From contig DBQC01000002.1 of assembly GCA_002305075.1 (NCBI GenBank), positions 1 through 37,122 on the forward strand: a stretch of 37,122 nt of DNA. The letters are read 5' to 3'. This document shows positions 1-7,446 of the stretch, piece after piece. The translations under genes and the position numbers were made by a program. Source of the DNA: Ruminococcaceae bacterium UBA1404. GTDB lineage: Bacteria; Bacillota; Clostridia; Oscillospirales; Ruminococcaceae. The notes under the pieces were generated by a model. That model ran no database searches. It had not been told where the DNA came from and worked only from the letters and a program-made list of their open reading frames with translations. Within the stretch, counting starts at the first letter, position 1, and each line of letters starts with the position of its first letter.

Positions 1-70
1 CAGCTTTGTTATAATAGCATGGGGTCATAGTCTTTGTCAACTGCTTTTTTCATTTTATATCTGCAATTTT

Positions 71-102
71 TTTAGCGCTATTTAACGCTATTTTTAATGC
101 TA
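71..102 (+). repeat. Three phased 10-bp repeats upstream of metA
   Basis: Three copies of the unit TTTARYGCTA lie at 71-80, 81-90 and 93-102, so they are spaced 10 and 12 bases apart, about one helical turn. They sit about 100-130 bases before the metA start, and the last copy runs into a TATGAT (101-106) that could be a -10 box, although no good -35 is present. This arrangement fits an operator bound side by side on one face of the DNA; no binding protein is identified. The rest of 1-201 is AT-rich leader with no recognised riboswitch. Confidence 0.45.
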
Positions 103-201
103 TGATTAATTTGGCATTGCCCCCTGTCGCTTTTTGTGGCATAATCCATACTCAATAGGTATTTTAATTCAAACTTTCTATTACAAGGGGGAGCCAATTC
201 T

Positions 202-1131
202 ATGCCCATTAATATACCCGCTTCACTGCCCGCCCGCGAGATTCTAACTAAGGAAAACATTTTTGTGATGACCGAGGAGCGTGCCCTATCTCAGGACATT
301 CGCCCGCTTAAAATCGTCATACTCAATCTGATGCCCAAAAAGATCGAAACCGAAACCCAACTGCTGCGTCTCTTAGGTAACACCCCACTCCAGGTGGACA
401 TCGAGCTGCTGCAAATGGTCTCGCACACCTCCCGCAATACACCGCAAGAGCATCTGCTCAAGTTCTATAAGAGCTTTGATGAGATAAAGAATGAGCGGTT
501 TGACGGCCTTATCATCACCGGAGCCCCGGTGGAGAACCTGCCTTTTGAGTCGGTAAACTACTGGTCCGAGCTCTGCAGCGTGATGGAGTGGAGTAAAACC
601 AATGTGTTTTCGGTGTTTTATATCTGCTGGGGCGCCCAGGCGGGGCTTTATTATCACTATGGTGTGCCCAAGCACCCGCTGCCCGATAAGATGTTCGGCG
701 TGTTCCCTCACTACCGGGTGGTGGAACATCATCCGCTGCTGCGGGGGTTCGACGACATTTTTATGGTGCCCCACTCCCGCCACACCGAAACCCGGGCTGA
801 GGATATTGCCAAAGTGCCCCAGTTGCAGATTCTCACCCAATCGGACATATCGGGCACCCATATTATCGCCAGTCGGGACGACCGGCGCTTCTTTGTGACC
901 GGTCATGGCGAGTACGCACTGGATACCTTAGCCAGCGAATATCACAGAGATGTGTCGGCCGGGCTGCCTATTGCGCCCCCTATCAACTACTTTGCCGAGG
1001 ACGATCCCAGTAAAAAACCGGTTTTCACCTGGAAAAGCCATGCCCACCTGCTGTTTGCCAACTGGCTTAACTACTGTGTCTATCAGGAGACGCCCTACGA
1101 CCTTGCAGAGCTCACACCGCTCACCGAATAA
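202..1131 (+). CDS. metA: Homoserine O-acyltransferase MetA, probably acetyl-CoA specific
   Basis: MetA moves an acyl group from acyl-CoA to the hydroxyl of L-homoserine, the committed step of methionine synthesis in the cytoplasm. The 309-residue length is normal for the family. The catalytic cysteine is Cys142 in ICWGAQA, and the partner His235 and Glu237 lie in VTGHGEY, at the same numbers as in the E. coli enzyme. Residue 111 is Glu (GAPVEN). In characterised MetA enzymes Glu111 selects acetyl-CoA and Gly selects succinyl-CoA, so this is probably a homoserine O-acetyltransferase despite the MetA fold. The ATG follows an AAGGGGGAG ribosome binding site. The gene is monocistronic and ends at a hairpin. 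The family call is firm; the acyl donor is inferred from one residue. Confidence 0.95.
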   Translation: MPINIPASLPAREILTKENIFVMTEERALSQDIRPLKIVILNLMPKKIETETQLLRLLGNTPLQVDIELLQMVSHTSRNTPQEHLLKFYKSFDEIKNERFDGLIITGAPVENLPFESVNYWSELCSVMEWSKTNVFSVFYICWGAQAGLYYHYGVPKHPLPDKMFGVFPHYRVVEHHPLLRGFDDIFMVPHSRHTETRAEDIAKVPQLQILTQSDISGTHIIASRDDRRFFVTGHGEYALDTLASEYHRDVSAGLPIAPPINYFAEDDPSKKPVFTWKSHAHLLFANWLNYCVYQETPYDLAELTPLTE

Positions 1132-1181
1132 AGAGGAACACCTTCTGCTGCGGCGGGCGAGAGATATGTTTTTTACAGACT

Positions 1182-1217
1182 AAGGACGCAACCCTTTTAT
1201 AGGATGCGTCCTTTTTT
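1182..1217 (+). terminator. Terminator after metA
   Basis: The stem AGGACGCA ... TGCGTCCT is followed by a T run on the plus strand. It lies between the convergent metA and rqcH genes. The complementary A run on the 5' side is weak, so it serves metA mainly. Confidence 0.75.
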
Positions 1218-1224
1218 GTGCATA

Positions 1225-2988
1225 TCACCGCTCGGGATTTTCGAGCAGTACCTCTATCTTTGCGGCATCGGCCTCTACGATGGCCGTCTCATAAGGGTTG
1301 TAGATGACCATGCCCGGCCCGGCGCCGGGTATTTTTTTTACATGGCGAACCAAAGTATAATCCACCGCCGCCTTACCTGTATTTTTGAGCTTAGAGTTGC
1401 AGGCTGCAATCATGGCGGCCTCCTCGATGGTGCGGTTGGGCACCGGCTTGCCGCCGGCGAGCACCACCGTGTGCGCACCGGGTACCCGCTGCGCATGGAG
1501 CCAAAGATCGCTGCGGTCCGCCTCCTTAAAGGTGATGGCCTCGTTTTCGAGGTTGTTGCGGCCCGCAAGGATGATAAAGCCGTCCGACGAGCGATAGCGC
1601 AAAGGCCGCATCCTGAGCTTGGGCGGCTTTTGGGCCTTGCCCCGCCGCCGGACGATGCCATTTTCCACAAGCTCGTGCCGGATGGCTTCGTAAGTCTCCT
1701 CGCTGTCGGCCCGGGAGAGGTTATCCAAAGCCGATTCGAGATAGTCCAGCTCTAACTCGCCTTCTCGTAGCAGCTCGGTGAGCTTTTTATAGGTGGTGTC
1801 GGCTTTACGGTAGGCGACATAATAGCGCTGGGCGTTTTGCGAGGGGGTCAACTTGGGGTCGAGGGCAATGTCGATAAGGGTACCTTCAGGATCGTAAAAA
1901 TTCTCAAGCCGGATGTGAGTCATACCGGGCTGCACGCGGTAGAGATTGGCCGACAAAATGTCCCCCATTTGGCGCAGTCGGTCGCGACCCATACTTTCTT
2001 CCACCTCGGCAGACTGGGCGGCCATGCGCCGAGCCACCCGATCTCGGCGGGTGGTAAGCAGCCGGTGGAGCTCCCCCGTGCGCTGCTTAAAGCGGTCGGC
2101 GGTGTCCCGGGCGCTGTAAAAGCGGTCAAGCAGGCTGCTGTAATCGGGGAAGAACTCGGATTTAAGGCGGTCGCCATACTGGCCAATGGGCAAAAAGCTC
2201 ATGTCCCGTGGCTTGCCCTCAGCGTCGGTCAGCAGCACCGGCGTGCCGGTATTCTCTCGAAGAATGCGCTGCACTTCGGCAAGCTTGGCCGTCAACCGAG
2301 CCTGCTGCAAAGGATTAAGATCCCGGCAGGGCAGGTCGATGCCGCCGGCGGCGAAGGCAATTTCCCGCGCCAGAATGGGCGACACACCCTGAAGCAGCGC
2401 CATGAGGGCATCGGTCAGGTCGGCACTTTGATCCTGCAAAGCGGTTACAATATCCTCGGGACGGTCGGTCTGCAGATTAAAGCGGCCTCTGGGGGGCGGC
2501 AGCTCGTAGGGCAGTCCGGGCAGCACCAGCCGCACTGAGGAAATGGAGGCATCGATGCGGCGGGCGGCATCTAAAATGTGCCCGTCGCTACCTATAAGAA
2601 CAATGTTGCTGTGGCGGCCCATCATCTCGAGGGCAAGGGTGAGCACCGTCGGATCGCCCAGCTCGTTATAGCCCGAAAAGTCGAAGAACAAGATGCGTTC
2701 CAGCCCGATCTGGCGAATTTTTACAAGGCGGGATGCCCCAATGTGCTTGCGCAGAAGCATACAAAACATAGGGGGCTGTTTGGGATTTTCGGCGGCGGTG
2801 GCGGTAAAGCCCGCCCTAGCCCCCGACCCCTTGGCCGACAGTAGCAGCCGCTCGCCGCCCTTAGGACCACGAAGCAGCAGCACCACCTCCTCGCGGGAGG
2901 GCATATGAATTTTATCAACCCGGGCACCTTCGGCCCGAACCCAAAGCTCCTGACGCAGCAGGCTAATCATGGCGCCATCCAGGGCCAT
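1225..2988 (-). CDS. rqcH: Ribosome quality control protein RqcH (NFACT family)
   Basis: RqcH binds stalled 50S subunits carrying peptidyl-tRNA and recruits tRNA-Ala to add C-terminal alanine tails that mark the chain for proteolysis. Older annotations call it fibronectin-binding protein FbpA. The protein is 587 residues. The N-terminal NFACT-N domain (about 1-260) is followed by helix-hairpin-helix and long coiled-coil regions (about 280-430), and an NFACT-R domain near residues 455-560 contains SDLWLHAQ and PGAHTVV. The conserved Asp97-Arg98 pair that contacts tRNA is Glu97-Arg98 here (GLERIL). The start at 2988 is chosen because GGAGGTG lies eight bases upstream; the frame opens further upstream only with a TTG. 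It lies 48 bases after trmK, so the two are probably co-transcribed. Confidence 0.9.
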   Translation of the reverse strand: MALDGAMISLLRQELWVRAEGARVDKIHMPSREEVVLLLRGPKGGERLLLSAKGSGARAGFTATAAENPKQPPMFCMLLRKHIGASRLVKIRQIGLERILFFDFSGYNELGDPTVLTLALEMMGRHSNIVLIGSDGHILDAARRIDASISSVRLVLPGLPYELPPPRGRFNLQTDRPEDIVTALQDQSADLTDALMALLQGVSPILAREIAFAAGGIDLPCRDLNPLQQARLTAKLAEVQRILRENTGTPVLLTDAEGKPRDMSFLPIGQYGDRLKSEFFPDYSSLLDRFYSARDTADRFKQRTGELHRLLTTRRDRVARRMAAQSAEVEESMGRDRLRQMGDILSANLYRVQPGMTHIRLENFYDPEGTLIDIALDPKLTPSQNAQRYYVAYRKADTTYKKLTELLREGELELDYLESALDNLSRADSEETYEAIRHELVENGIVRRRGKAQKPPKLRMRPLRYRSSDGFIILAGRNNLENEAITFKEADRSDLWLHAQRVPGAHTVVLAGGKPVPNRTIEEAAMIAACNSKLKNTGKAAVDYTLVRHVKKIPGAGPGMVIYNPYETAIVEADAAKIEVLLENPER

Positions 2989-3036
2989 ATCGGTCACCTC
3001 CAAAGATAAGCAGATACAGAATATAAAGCCTCGGGT

Positions 3037-3714
3037 TTACGGTCCCTCCAGCACAGCTTCGAGGGCCATAAGGGCCGCCTCAATTTCGGCGGCAGCGGCG
3101 GGGTCATCTCTTAGACCCCGGAGGCGGTTGTGCAGATGGGTGCGGCTCTGGCTGAGCAGTCGACGGCCGGCCTCGTCGGGGGGAAGGGGGATTTTGCCCA
3201 AGTAGCAAAAGGCCGGGTCGGCGATATGGCACTGCCCGGTATAAGCGCAGCCCATCACTGTGTAGGGTCGTCCAGCGGCAATAACCGGGCGCTCCTGTAA
3301 AATCTCAAACCCCATCGCACAAAGACGCTGACGAAGTAGGCTGATGCGGCTCATAGGCTGAAGGATAAACCGCAGCCCCACCCGCCTAAAGCCTTCGGCC
3401 TCGGACAAAATGCGGGCAATCAGCTCGCCGCCCATACCCGCAATCACAATGTCGTCTACCGTGTCGGGTTGGATGGCCTTAAGGCCGTCGCTGAGCATAA
3501 GGCGCACCCGGTTGCCGTAGGGTGCCAGGTTCTTTCGGGCGGCCTCGAGGGGGCCGGTGGCCAGATCGGCCGCTATGGCCGAGGGGCACTTGCCCACCGA
3601 GAGCAGATGGGCCACCACATAGCCGTGGTCGGTGCCTATGTCGGCTACGCGGCTGCCCGGACGCACCATATCGGCTACCGCTTGCAGCCGGGTGTCGAGG
3701 GGCAAAGCGGTCAT
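3037..3714 (-). CDS. trmK: tRNA (adenine(22)-N1)-methyltransferase TrmK
   Basis: This is a class I SAM-dependent methyltransferase of the TrmK (B. subtilis YqfN) family, which makes m1A at position 22 of tRNA-Ser and some tRNA-Tyr. The 225-residue length is typical. The SAM-binding motif I reads VADIGTDHGY near residues 23-32, followed by an acidic ribose site near AADLATG, and the family's VIAGMGGELI stretch lies near residues 89-98. The C-terminal part is helical and charged, as expected for the tRNA-binding coiled coil. AGGGAG lies ten bases before the ATG. It is the first gene of a minus-strand unit with rqcH, driven by the promoter at 3771-3800. Confidence 0.92.
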   Translation of the reverse strand: MTALPLDTRLQAVADMVRPGSRVADIGTDHGYVVAHLLSVGKCPSAIAADLATGPLEAARKNLAPYGNRVRLMLSDGLKAIQPDTVDDIVIAGMGGELIARILSEAEGFRRVGLRFILQPMSRISLLRQRLCAMGFEILQERPVIAAGRPYTVMGCAYTGQCHIADPAFCYLGKIPLPPDEAGRRLLSQSRTHLHNRLRGLRDDPAAAAEIEAALMALEAVLEGP

Positions 3715-3770
3715 AGGCTATCATCTCCCTAAAATGCCGCACCCTCTGTGGCAAGGGGCGTTCAGGCTTC

Positions 3771-3800
3771 ATTGTAGCACAGCCGGAGGGCATTATCCAA
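3771..3800 (-). promoter_or_regulatory. Sigma-A promoter of trmK-rqcH
   Basis: On the minus strand TTGGAT (3795-3800) and TACAAT (3771-3776) are separated by 18 bases, about 55 bases before the trmK start. Confidence 0.6.
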
Positions 3801-3861
3801 GAAAAATGGACATAGAAACCCAAGGTACTATAAAAATACCCCTCCGGGAGTAGCCAAACAA

Positions 3862-3891
3862 AGCCCCCCGCCTTTGGGCGGGGGGCTTTGG
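3862..3891 (-). terminator. Hairpin after the zinc-ribbon gene
   Basis: A strong GC stem, AAAGCCCCCCGCC paired with GGCGGGGGGCTTT, lies just past the zinc-ribbon stop codon. Its T run on the minus strand is short (CTTTGTTTGG), so efficiency is uncertain. Confidence 0.6.
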
Positions 3892-3902
3892 ATGATGTAA
3901 GG

Positions 3903-4187
3903 TTAGTAGGAACTCTCTTCGCGCTGCTTGGCAAAGCAGTCGCTGCAATAGACCGGGCGATCCTCACGGGGACGGAAGGGCACCTTGGCCTCGCAACCGC
4001 AGGCCGCACAGGTGGCGGTGAACATCTCTCTCTCGGGGCGCGAGCCGTTTTTACGGGCGTCACGGCAGCCTTTGCAGCGCTGGGGCTCGTTAACAAAGCC
4101 ACGCTCGGCATAGAACTCCTGCTCACCGGCAGTGAAAATAAATTCGCCACCGCATTCCTTGCAGGTCAGGGTTTTGTCTGCATACAT
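3903..4187 (-). CDS. Small protein with two zinc ribbons
   Basis: This 94-residue protein carries two cysteine clusters. The first half has CKEC (Cys9, Cys12) and CKGC (Cys38, Cys41), matching the zinc-ribbon domain annotated zf-trcl (PF13451) in many Clostridia. The second half has CAACGC (Cys60, Cys63, Cys65) and CSDC (Cys81, Cys84), a second CxxC-type ribbon. The KFxPRxDRPVYCSDCF style ending is common in this family and is often annotated as a cold-shock or nucleic-acid binding accessory, but no function is established. The start is the ATG with AGGT eight bases upstream; the frame is open further upstream without a ribosome binding site. It is flanked by hairpins and appears monocistronic. 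Confidence 0.85.
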   Translation of the reverse strand: MYADKTLTCKECGGEFIFTAGEQEFYAERGFVNEPQRCKGCRDARKNGSRPEREMFTATCAACGCEAKVPFRPREDRPVYCSDCFAKQREESSY

Positions 4188-4317
4188 GTCTTTTACCTCG
4201 CTTAATGGTTTTTTACCCGTTGCTCTGCTCGTGCCAGGGATTGGAACCAATCGCCGCCGGGAAAGTCAAGGGCATTATTTTTTAAGCCAACAGGCCTAAA
4301 AGCAGATGACAGGCGGC

Positions 4318-4854
4318 CTATAAAACCGCCTTGAGCTTGCGCCTTACCCGTTGCAGCGCATTGTCCACCGACTTGGTGGTGACGCCGAGATGAGCGGCGA
4401 TCTGTTCATAGGTGGCGCCGCTTAGGTACAAGCGAAGAGTTTGACTTTCTAGTAGAGACAAAATATCCTGCATACTATCTAGCAGGAATGCATAGCGCTC
4501 GCGGTCGATGACCAGCTGCTGCGGGTCGGGCAGCGGCTGGGCGTCCGCCAAGGTGGCGGTTGCGGGAGCGCCAACGGCCACCAGGGCCGAAAGCATGCGG
4601 TTGCCCACACAGGTATAAGCAAAGGTTTTAAAGCTGGCTCCCTTTTCGGGGTTATAGGCCTTGATGGCCCGAAACAGGCCCACCATGCCCTCCTGCATCA
4701 GATCTTCCACCTCTATGCGACCGCCCCGGTAGATACCGGCCTGACGCCGCACCATGGGCAAATAACGCAAAAGCAGCACTTCGACGGCCTCGGTGTCCCC
4801 TTCTCGGGCTAGGGCACAGAGGGCTTCGTCCGACAGAGCGGACGGATCACGCAT
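4318..4854 (-). CDS. RNA polymerase sigma factor, SigH-like
   Basis: This is a sigma-70 family factor that directs RNA polymerase to a gene set. It keeps regions 2 and 4: DLMQEGMVGLFRAIKAY with the following FKTFAYTCVGNRM forms the core-binding and -10 reading region, and the C-terminal YEQIAAHLGVTTKSVDNA forms the -35 reading helix-turn-helix. Wording around DLMQEGMVGL matches the SigH (sigma-30) subgroup that controls post-exponential genes in Firmicutes. The frame opens up to 4947, but a near-perfect sigma-A promoter lies inside that stretch (4906-4934), so translation must begin later. The ATG at 4854 is taken. A CTG at about 4878 with AAGGGGGG seven bases upstream is an alternative, because the ATG itself has a weak ribosome binding site. 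Confidence 0.85.
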   Translation of the reverse strand: MRDPSALSDEALCALAREGDTEAVEVLLLRYLPMVRRQAGIYRGGRIEVEDLMQEGMVGLFRAIKAYNPEKGASFKTFAYTCVGNRMLSALVAVGAPATATLADAQPLPDPQQLVIDRERYAFLLDSMQDILSLLESQTLRLYLSGATYEQIAAHLGVTTKSVDNALQRVRRKLKAVL

Positions 4855-4905
4855 GTCCTGATACAGCGATAATCCCCCCTTGGGAGACCCTGATGATACA
4901 AGGTC

Positions 4906-4934
4906 AGTATAGACCAGCCAATGGAACCTGTCAA
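4906..4934 (-). promoter_or_regulatory. Strong sigma-A promoter of the sigma factor gene
   Basis: TTGACA (4929-4934) and TATACT (4906-4911) on the minus strand have the ideal 17-base spacer. The predicted transcription start, near 4899, lies downstream of the longest in-frame start and excludes it. Confidence 0.85.
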
Positions 4935-4949
4935 TAGTATCTGACACAG

Positions 4950-5241
4950 AATGGTCAATTTTAAGTCACAAAATAGTCATTTTTACAAAATGAATCCTGA
5001 CTCTTCATAAAAGGCCTCATATAGCCATTAAAACCCCCTTGCCATTTCTGTTAGCGTTCATAGGGTCATAATCTGCTTATCTCCCCTCCACCTCGGCACT
5101 CCGTGGCCACACAGCTCAACACAGCGCGATACAGGTGATAGTCCTCGAAAGGATATCGACTCCATTGTTGAAGGGAATGATTCAAAAAACAACCAACAAC
5201 CACCACATGAATAAAACCTTATAAACAGCGGATTCCGAATC
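4950..5241 (+). other. Gene-free stretch with a possible coding remnant
   Basis: No complete gene is seen. In one plus-strand frame, roughly 5127-5214, the translation turns hydrophilic and protein-like (ending KNNQQPPHE and a TAA at 5212-5214). It is followed 27 bases later by a terminator-like hairpin, the pattern expected for the last part of a lost gene. No start codon or ribosome binding site supports it as a working gene. Confidence 0.3.
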
Positions 5242-5269
5242 CCCTCACCCGAAAAGTGAGGGCATTTTT
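5242..5269 (+). terminator. Terminator-like hairpin after the remnant
   Basis: The stem CCCTCAC ... GTGAGGG has a seven-base loop and is followed by CATTTTTG on the plus strand. Confidence 0.5.
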
Positions 5270-5275
5270 GCGTAA

Positions 5276-5816
5276 TATCACCGGTTTGATGAGCAGCCAC
5301 ACCCGAGCAGAAGCCCGAGCAGAAGCCCGAGTCCGCAGTCCGGAACGCTGACAAGGGAGAACACCCGCGTGGGCTCAGAGCAATCTCTATCCCTTGGTGG
5401 CGCGGCTGTGGAACTGGCGGGACACATCACCGAGGCTGGGCTCGGATGGGGCGACGAGCGCCTCTCTCTTGGGCAGCGTGGGCGAACATCTGGGCGATCT
5501 GGGGCTGCTGTGCTCCATCGCACAGGTAGCCTCTGGAATGCATGACATCTATAACGAAAACAAAGACGCCGCGTTCCCCTGCTATTCAAATGCTCTCAAG
5601 ACCAGTATTGGCTATGTTGCGGGCAAAATGGGTGCGGAGTTATTTGGCCTGGCTTCCCTGGGGACGCTCGCCATCGATATGACCTTAGACGAGTTTGCAC
5701 AAACCGCATGGGATGGCAGAGATGCCAAGGAGGGCGCCGCCACGGCGGAGAAGTACCAGCTGCGGATTGAGGGGCTTGTGCAGCAGTATGTCAATAAATA
5801 TGTGATGAAGTGCTGA
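5276..5816 (+). pseudogene. Frameshifted C-terminal remnant, unknown membrane- or toxin-like protein
   Basis: Two plus-strand frames each look protein-like over part of this stretch. The first (5276 to about 5465) has a Pro/Ser-rich start and then LGGAAVELAGHITEAGLG. The second (about 5470-5816) continues with SVGEHLGDLGLL and ends YVNKYVMKC. They meet at a CTCTCTCTT tract (5462-5470), and one more CT unit would fuse them into one reading frame. The second part has Gly/Ala-rich hydrophobic helices (SIGYVAGKMGAELFG) like the tails of secreted or polymorphic toxin proteins, but I do not recognise the family. There is no ATG or ribosome binding site, and stops close the frame upstream, so the N-terminal part is missing. 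A strong terminator follows. Only the second part forms an open frame, from a TTG at 5394. Confidence 0.45.
5302..5331 (+). repeat. 12-bp tandem repeat
   Basis: CCCGAGCAGAAG occurs at 5302-5313 and 5314-5325 and is followed by the partial copy CCCGAG. It encodes a short Pro-rich linker in two of the three frames, at the start of the remnant. Confidence 0.8.
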
Positions 5817-5861
5817 TGGACTCTTGATACTTCTATAGTTATCACAGCGTTATTCCAATGC

Positions 5862-5911
5862 AAAAAGGATCTCCGCTTATCTTTAAAACAGATAACGGAG
5901 ATCCTTTTTTT
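5862..5911 (+). terminator. Strong terminator after the remnant
   Basis: AAAAAGGATCTCCG pairs with CGGAGATCC plus T7; an inner TTATCT/AGATAA arm extends the stem with one bulged C. The A and T runs would allow action in both directions, so it may also serve the MATE gene, whose stop lies 80 bases further on. Confidence 0.85.
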
Positions 5912-5991
5912 GTGCCCCTACCGGTTATCCCCTCGGTACAGCAATTGCACCTATGGGCGATAACACTTACGGCGAGGGGTTTGCGTTATAT

Positions 5992-7365
5992 TTAAGATCG
6001 GGTGATGTCCCGCAGCCACTTTCCTCGGGGAACCCGCCAAAGCACCGCCAGGGTTTTAAAGATGTCCTCACTCTTTAGGATGATATAGACCAGCACCACC
6101 GGCCAGTTAAGCACCAGACCGGCCAGCGCCCCAAACGGGATGGCAATGCCCCAAATGAACACCACATCCAGCAGCATAACAAAGCGGGTATCGCCCCCGC
6201 CCCGCAGTGTGCCCATCATAGACACCAGCGCAATGGACTGAAAGACCACCAGTCCCGCCACCGCCAGGGTCATTTGCTCGGCATAGCCCCGGGCCAGCTC
6301 AGAAATCTCGTAGTAGGCAATGAGGGGTTGCCGAATCAGCAAAATGGCTGCAGCAGCCACAAGGCCCATCAACCCGCTTACAACCAGCATACCGTTGGCG
6401 TAGTCTCTTGCCTTTTGGTAGTCCCCTGCGCCGATGGCGTTGCCCACAAGGGTGCCTGCCGACGCCGACACGCCAAAGATGGCAATGCCTGCAAACTGCA
6501 TCATCAGTCCGCTTATGCTGTTGGCCGCCACAAATTCTCTACCCATGCGCCCGATGATAATGCCAAGAATAAAATTGGCTGTGCTCCAGAGCATCTCATT
6601 GATCAGCACCGGTGCCGAGTGGGTCATGTAGAGTCCGACAATGCCCTCGCCGGTATGGAACAAGTCTTTGGGGCTAAAGCCGATGCCCTTTTCGTATCGA
6701 AAGAGATAGATGGCTATGATAACCACTTCCCAAAAACGGGCGAACACCGTGGCGATGGCGGCGCCGGCAATCCCCATGGCCGGAAATCCAAACTTGCCAA
6801 AAATAAGAGCATAGTTGCCGATAAAGTTGATAAGCAGCGAGAGCGAATAAACGACCACCGAGATTTTTACCGTGCCGGTGGAGCGCAAGATGCTGATGGT
6901 AGAGTTGGTAAAGCCCGAAAAGAGAAAGCCCACCCCCATAATGCGCAGATAGATGACTCCTTGGGCTATGACCTCGGGGTCGGTGGTGAGTATGCCCAGC
7001 ACCCGGTAGGGGACAAAAAAGGCCATGCAGGCAAACAGTAACGAGATGGCCAAGACCACCCGATACATAAAGGACATGACCTCCCGCACCCGCTGGGTAT
7101 TTCCGGCACCCCAATACTGGGCCACCAGCACGCCGCAGCCCGACGCCACCCCGGTGGAGATAACAAGAAACATAAAGGAGAGCTGGTTAGCCAGCGCCGA
7201 GCCCGAAAGTTGCACTTCCCCGATGCGGCCGAGCATGATGGTATCCAGCGCATTGATCCCAAAGTTGATAAGATTTTGCAGCGCAATGGGCAGCGCGATG
7301 GCTTTTAGTTTGCCGGTAAAATGCTTGTCTTTAAGCAGGGCTGTGAGTTGGCCCAAGGGGTACAC
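5992..7365 (-). CDS. MATE family multidrug/Na+ (or H+) antiporter
   Basis: This integral membrane exporter of the MATE (NorM/DinF) family uses an Na+ or H+ gradient to push out organic cations, drugs or metabolites. It has 457 residues and about twelve hydrophobic segments in two homologous halves. The N-terminal family pattern is clear: an amphipathic helix, then IALPIALQNLINFGINALDT, a GxxxxAA-like LSGSALANQ segment, and VLVAQYWGAG. The second half repeats this with LINEMLWSTANFILG and TLVGNAIGAG. Translation probably begins at a GTG (7365) with AAGGA six bases upstream. A promoter lies at 7406-7435. The substrate cannot be told from sequence. Confidence 0.9.
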   Translation of the reverse strand: MYPLGQLTALLKDKHFTGKLKAIALPIALQNLINFGINALDTIMLGRIGEVQLSGSALANQLSFMFLVISTGVASGCGVLVAQYWGAGNTQRVREVMSFMYRVVLAISLLFACMAFFVPYRVLGILTTDPEVIAQGVIYLRIMGVGFLFSGFTNSTISILRSTGTVKISVVVYSLSLLINFIGNYALIFGKFGFPAMGIAGAAIATVFARFWEVVIIAIYLFRYEKGIGFSPKDLFHTGEGIVGLYMTHSAPVLINEMLWSTANFILGIIIGRMGREFVAANSISGLMMQFAGIAIFGVSASAGTLVGNAIGAGDYQKARDYANGMLVVSGLMGLVAAAAILLIRQPLIAYYEISELARGYAEQMTLAVAGLVVFQSIALVSMMGTLRGGGDTRFVMLLDVVFIWGIAIPFGALAGLVLNWPVVLVYIILKSEDIFKTLAVLWRVPRGKWLRDITRS

Positions 7366-7405
7366 AACCTTTCCTTAAAATAAGCCTGTAAAAAGCTAAC
7401 GGTTT

Positions 7406-7435
7406 ATCTTAGCACAAAGGTCGTCCCCAAAGCAA
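7406..7435 (-). promoter_or_regulatory. Promoter of the MATE gene
   Basis: On the minus strand TTGCTT (7430-7435) and TAAGAT (7406-7411) are 18 bases apart, about 40 bases before the GTG start. Confidence 0.55.
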
Positions 7436-7446
7436 TATAAAAAGCC

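Noticed and set aside
1..201. SAM or T-box riboswitch upstream of metA
   Set aside because: No S-box core, T-box sequence or terminator/antiterminator pair is visible; only AT-rich sequence and the phased repeats.
5058..5354. Minus-strand open frame with Cys/Gly-rich translation
   Set aside because: No ribosome binding site or family pattern, and it runs across the plus-strand terminator and repeat.
6274..7041. Plus-strand open frame of 255 codons opposite the MATE gene
   Set aside because: Its His/Lys/Asn-rich translation without a family pattern is explained as a shadow of the membrane protein codons.
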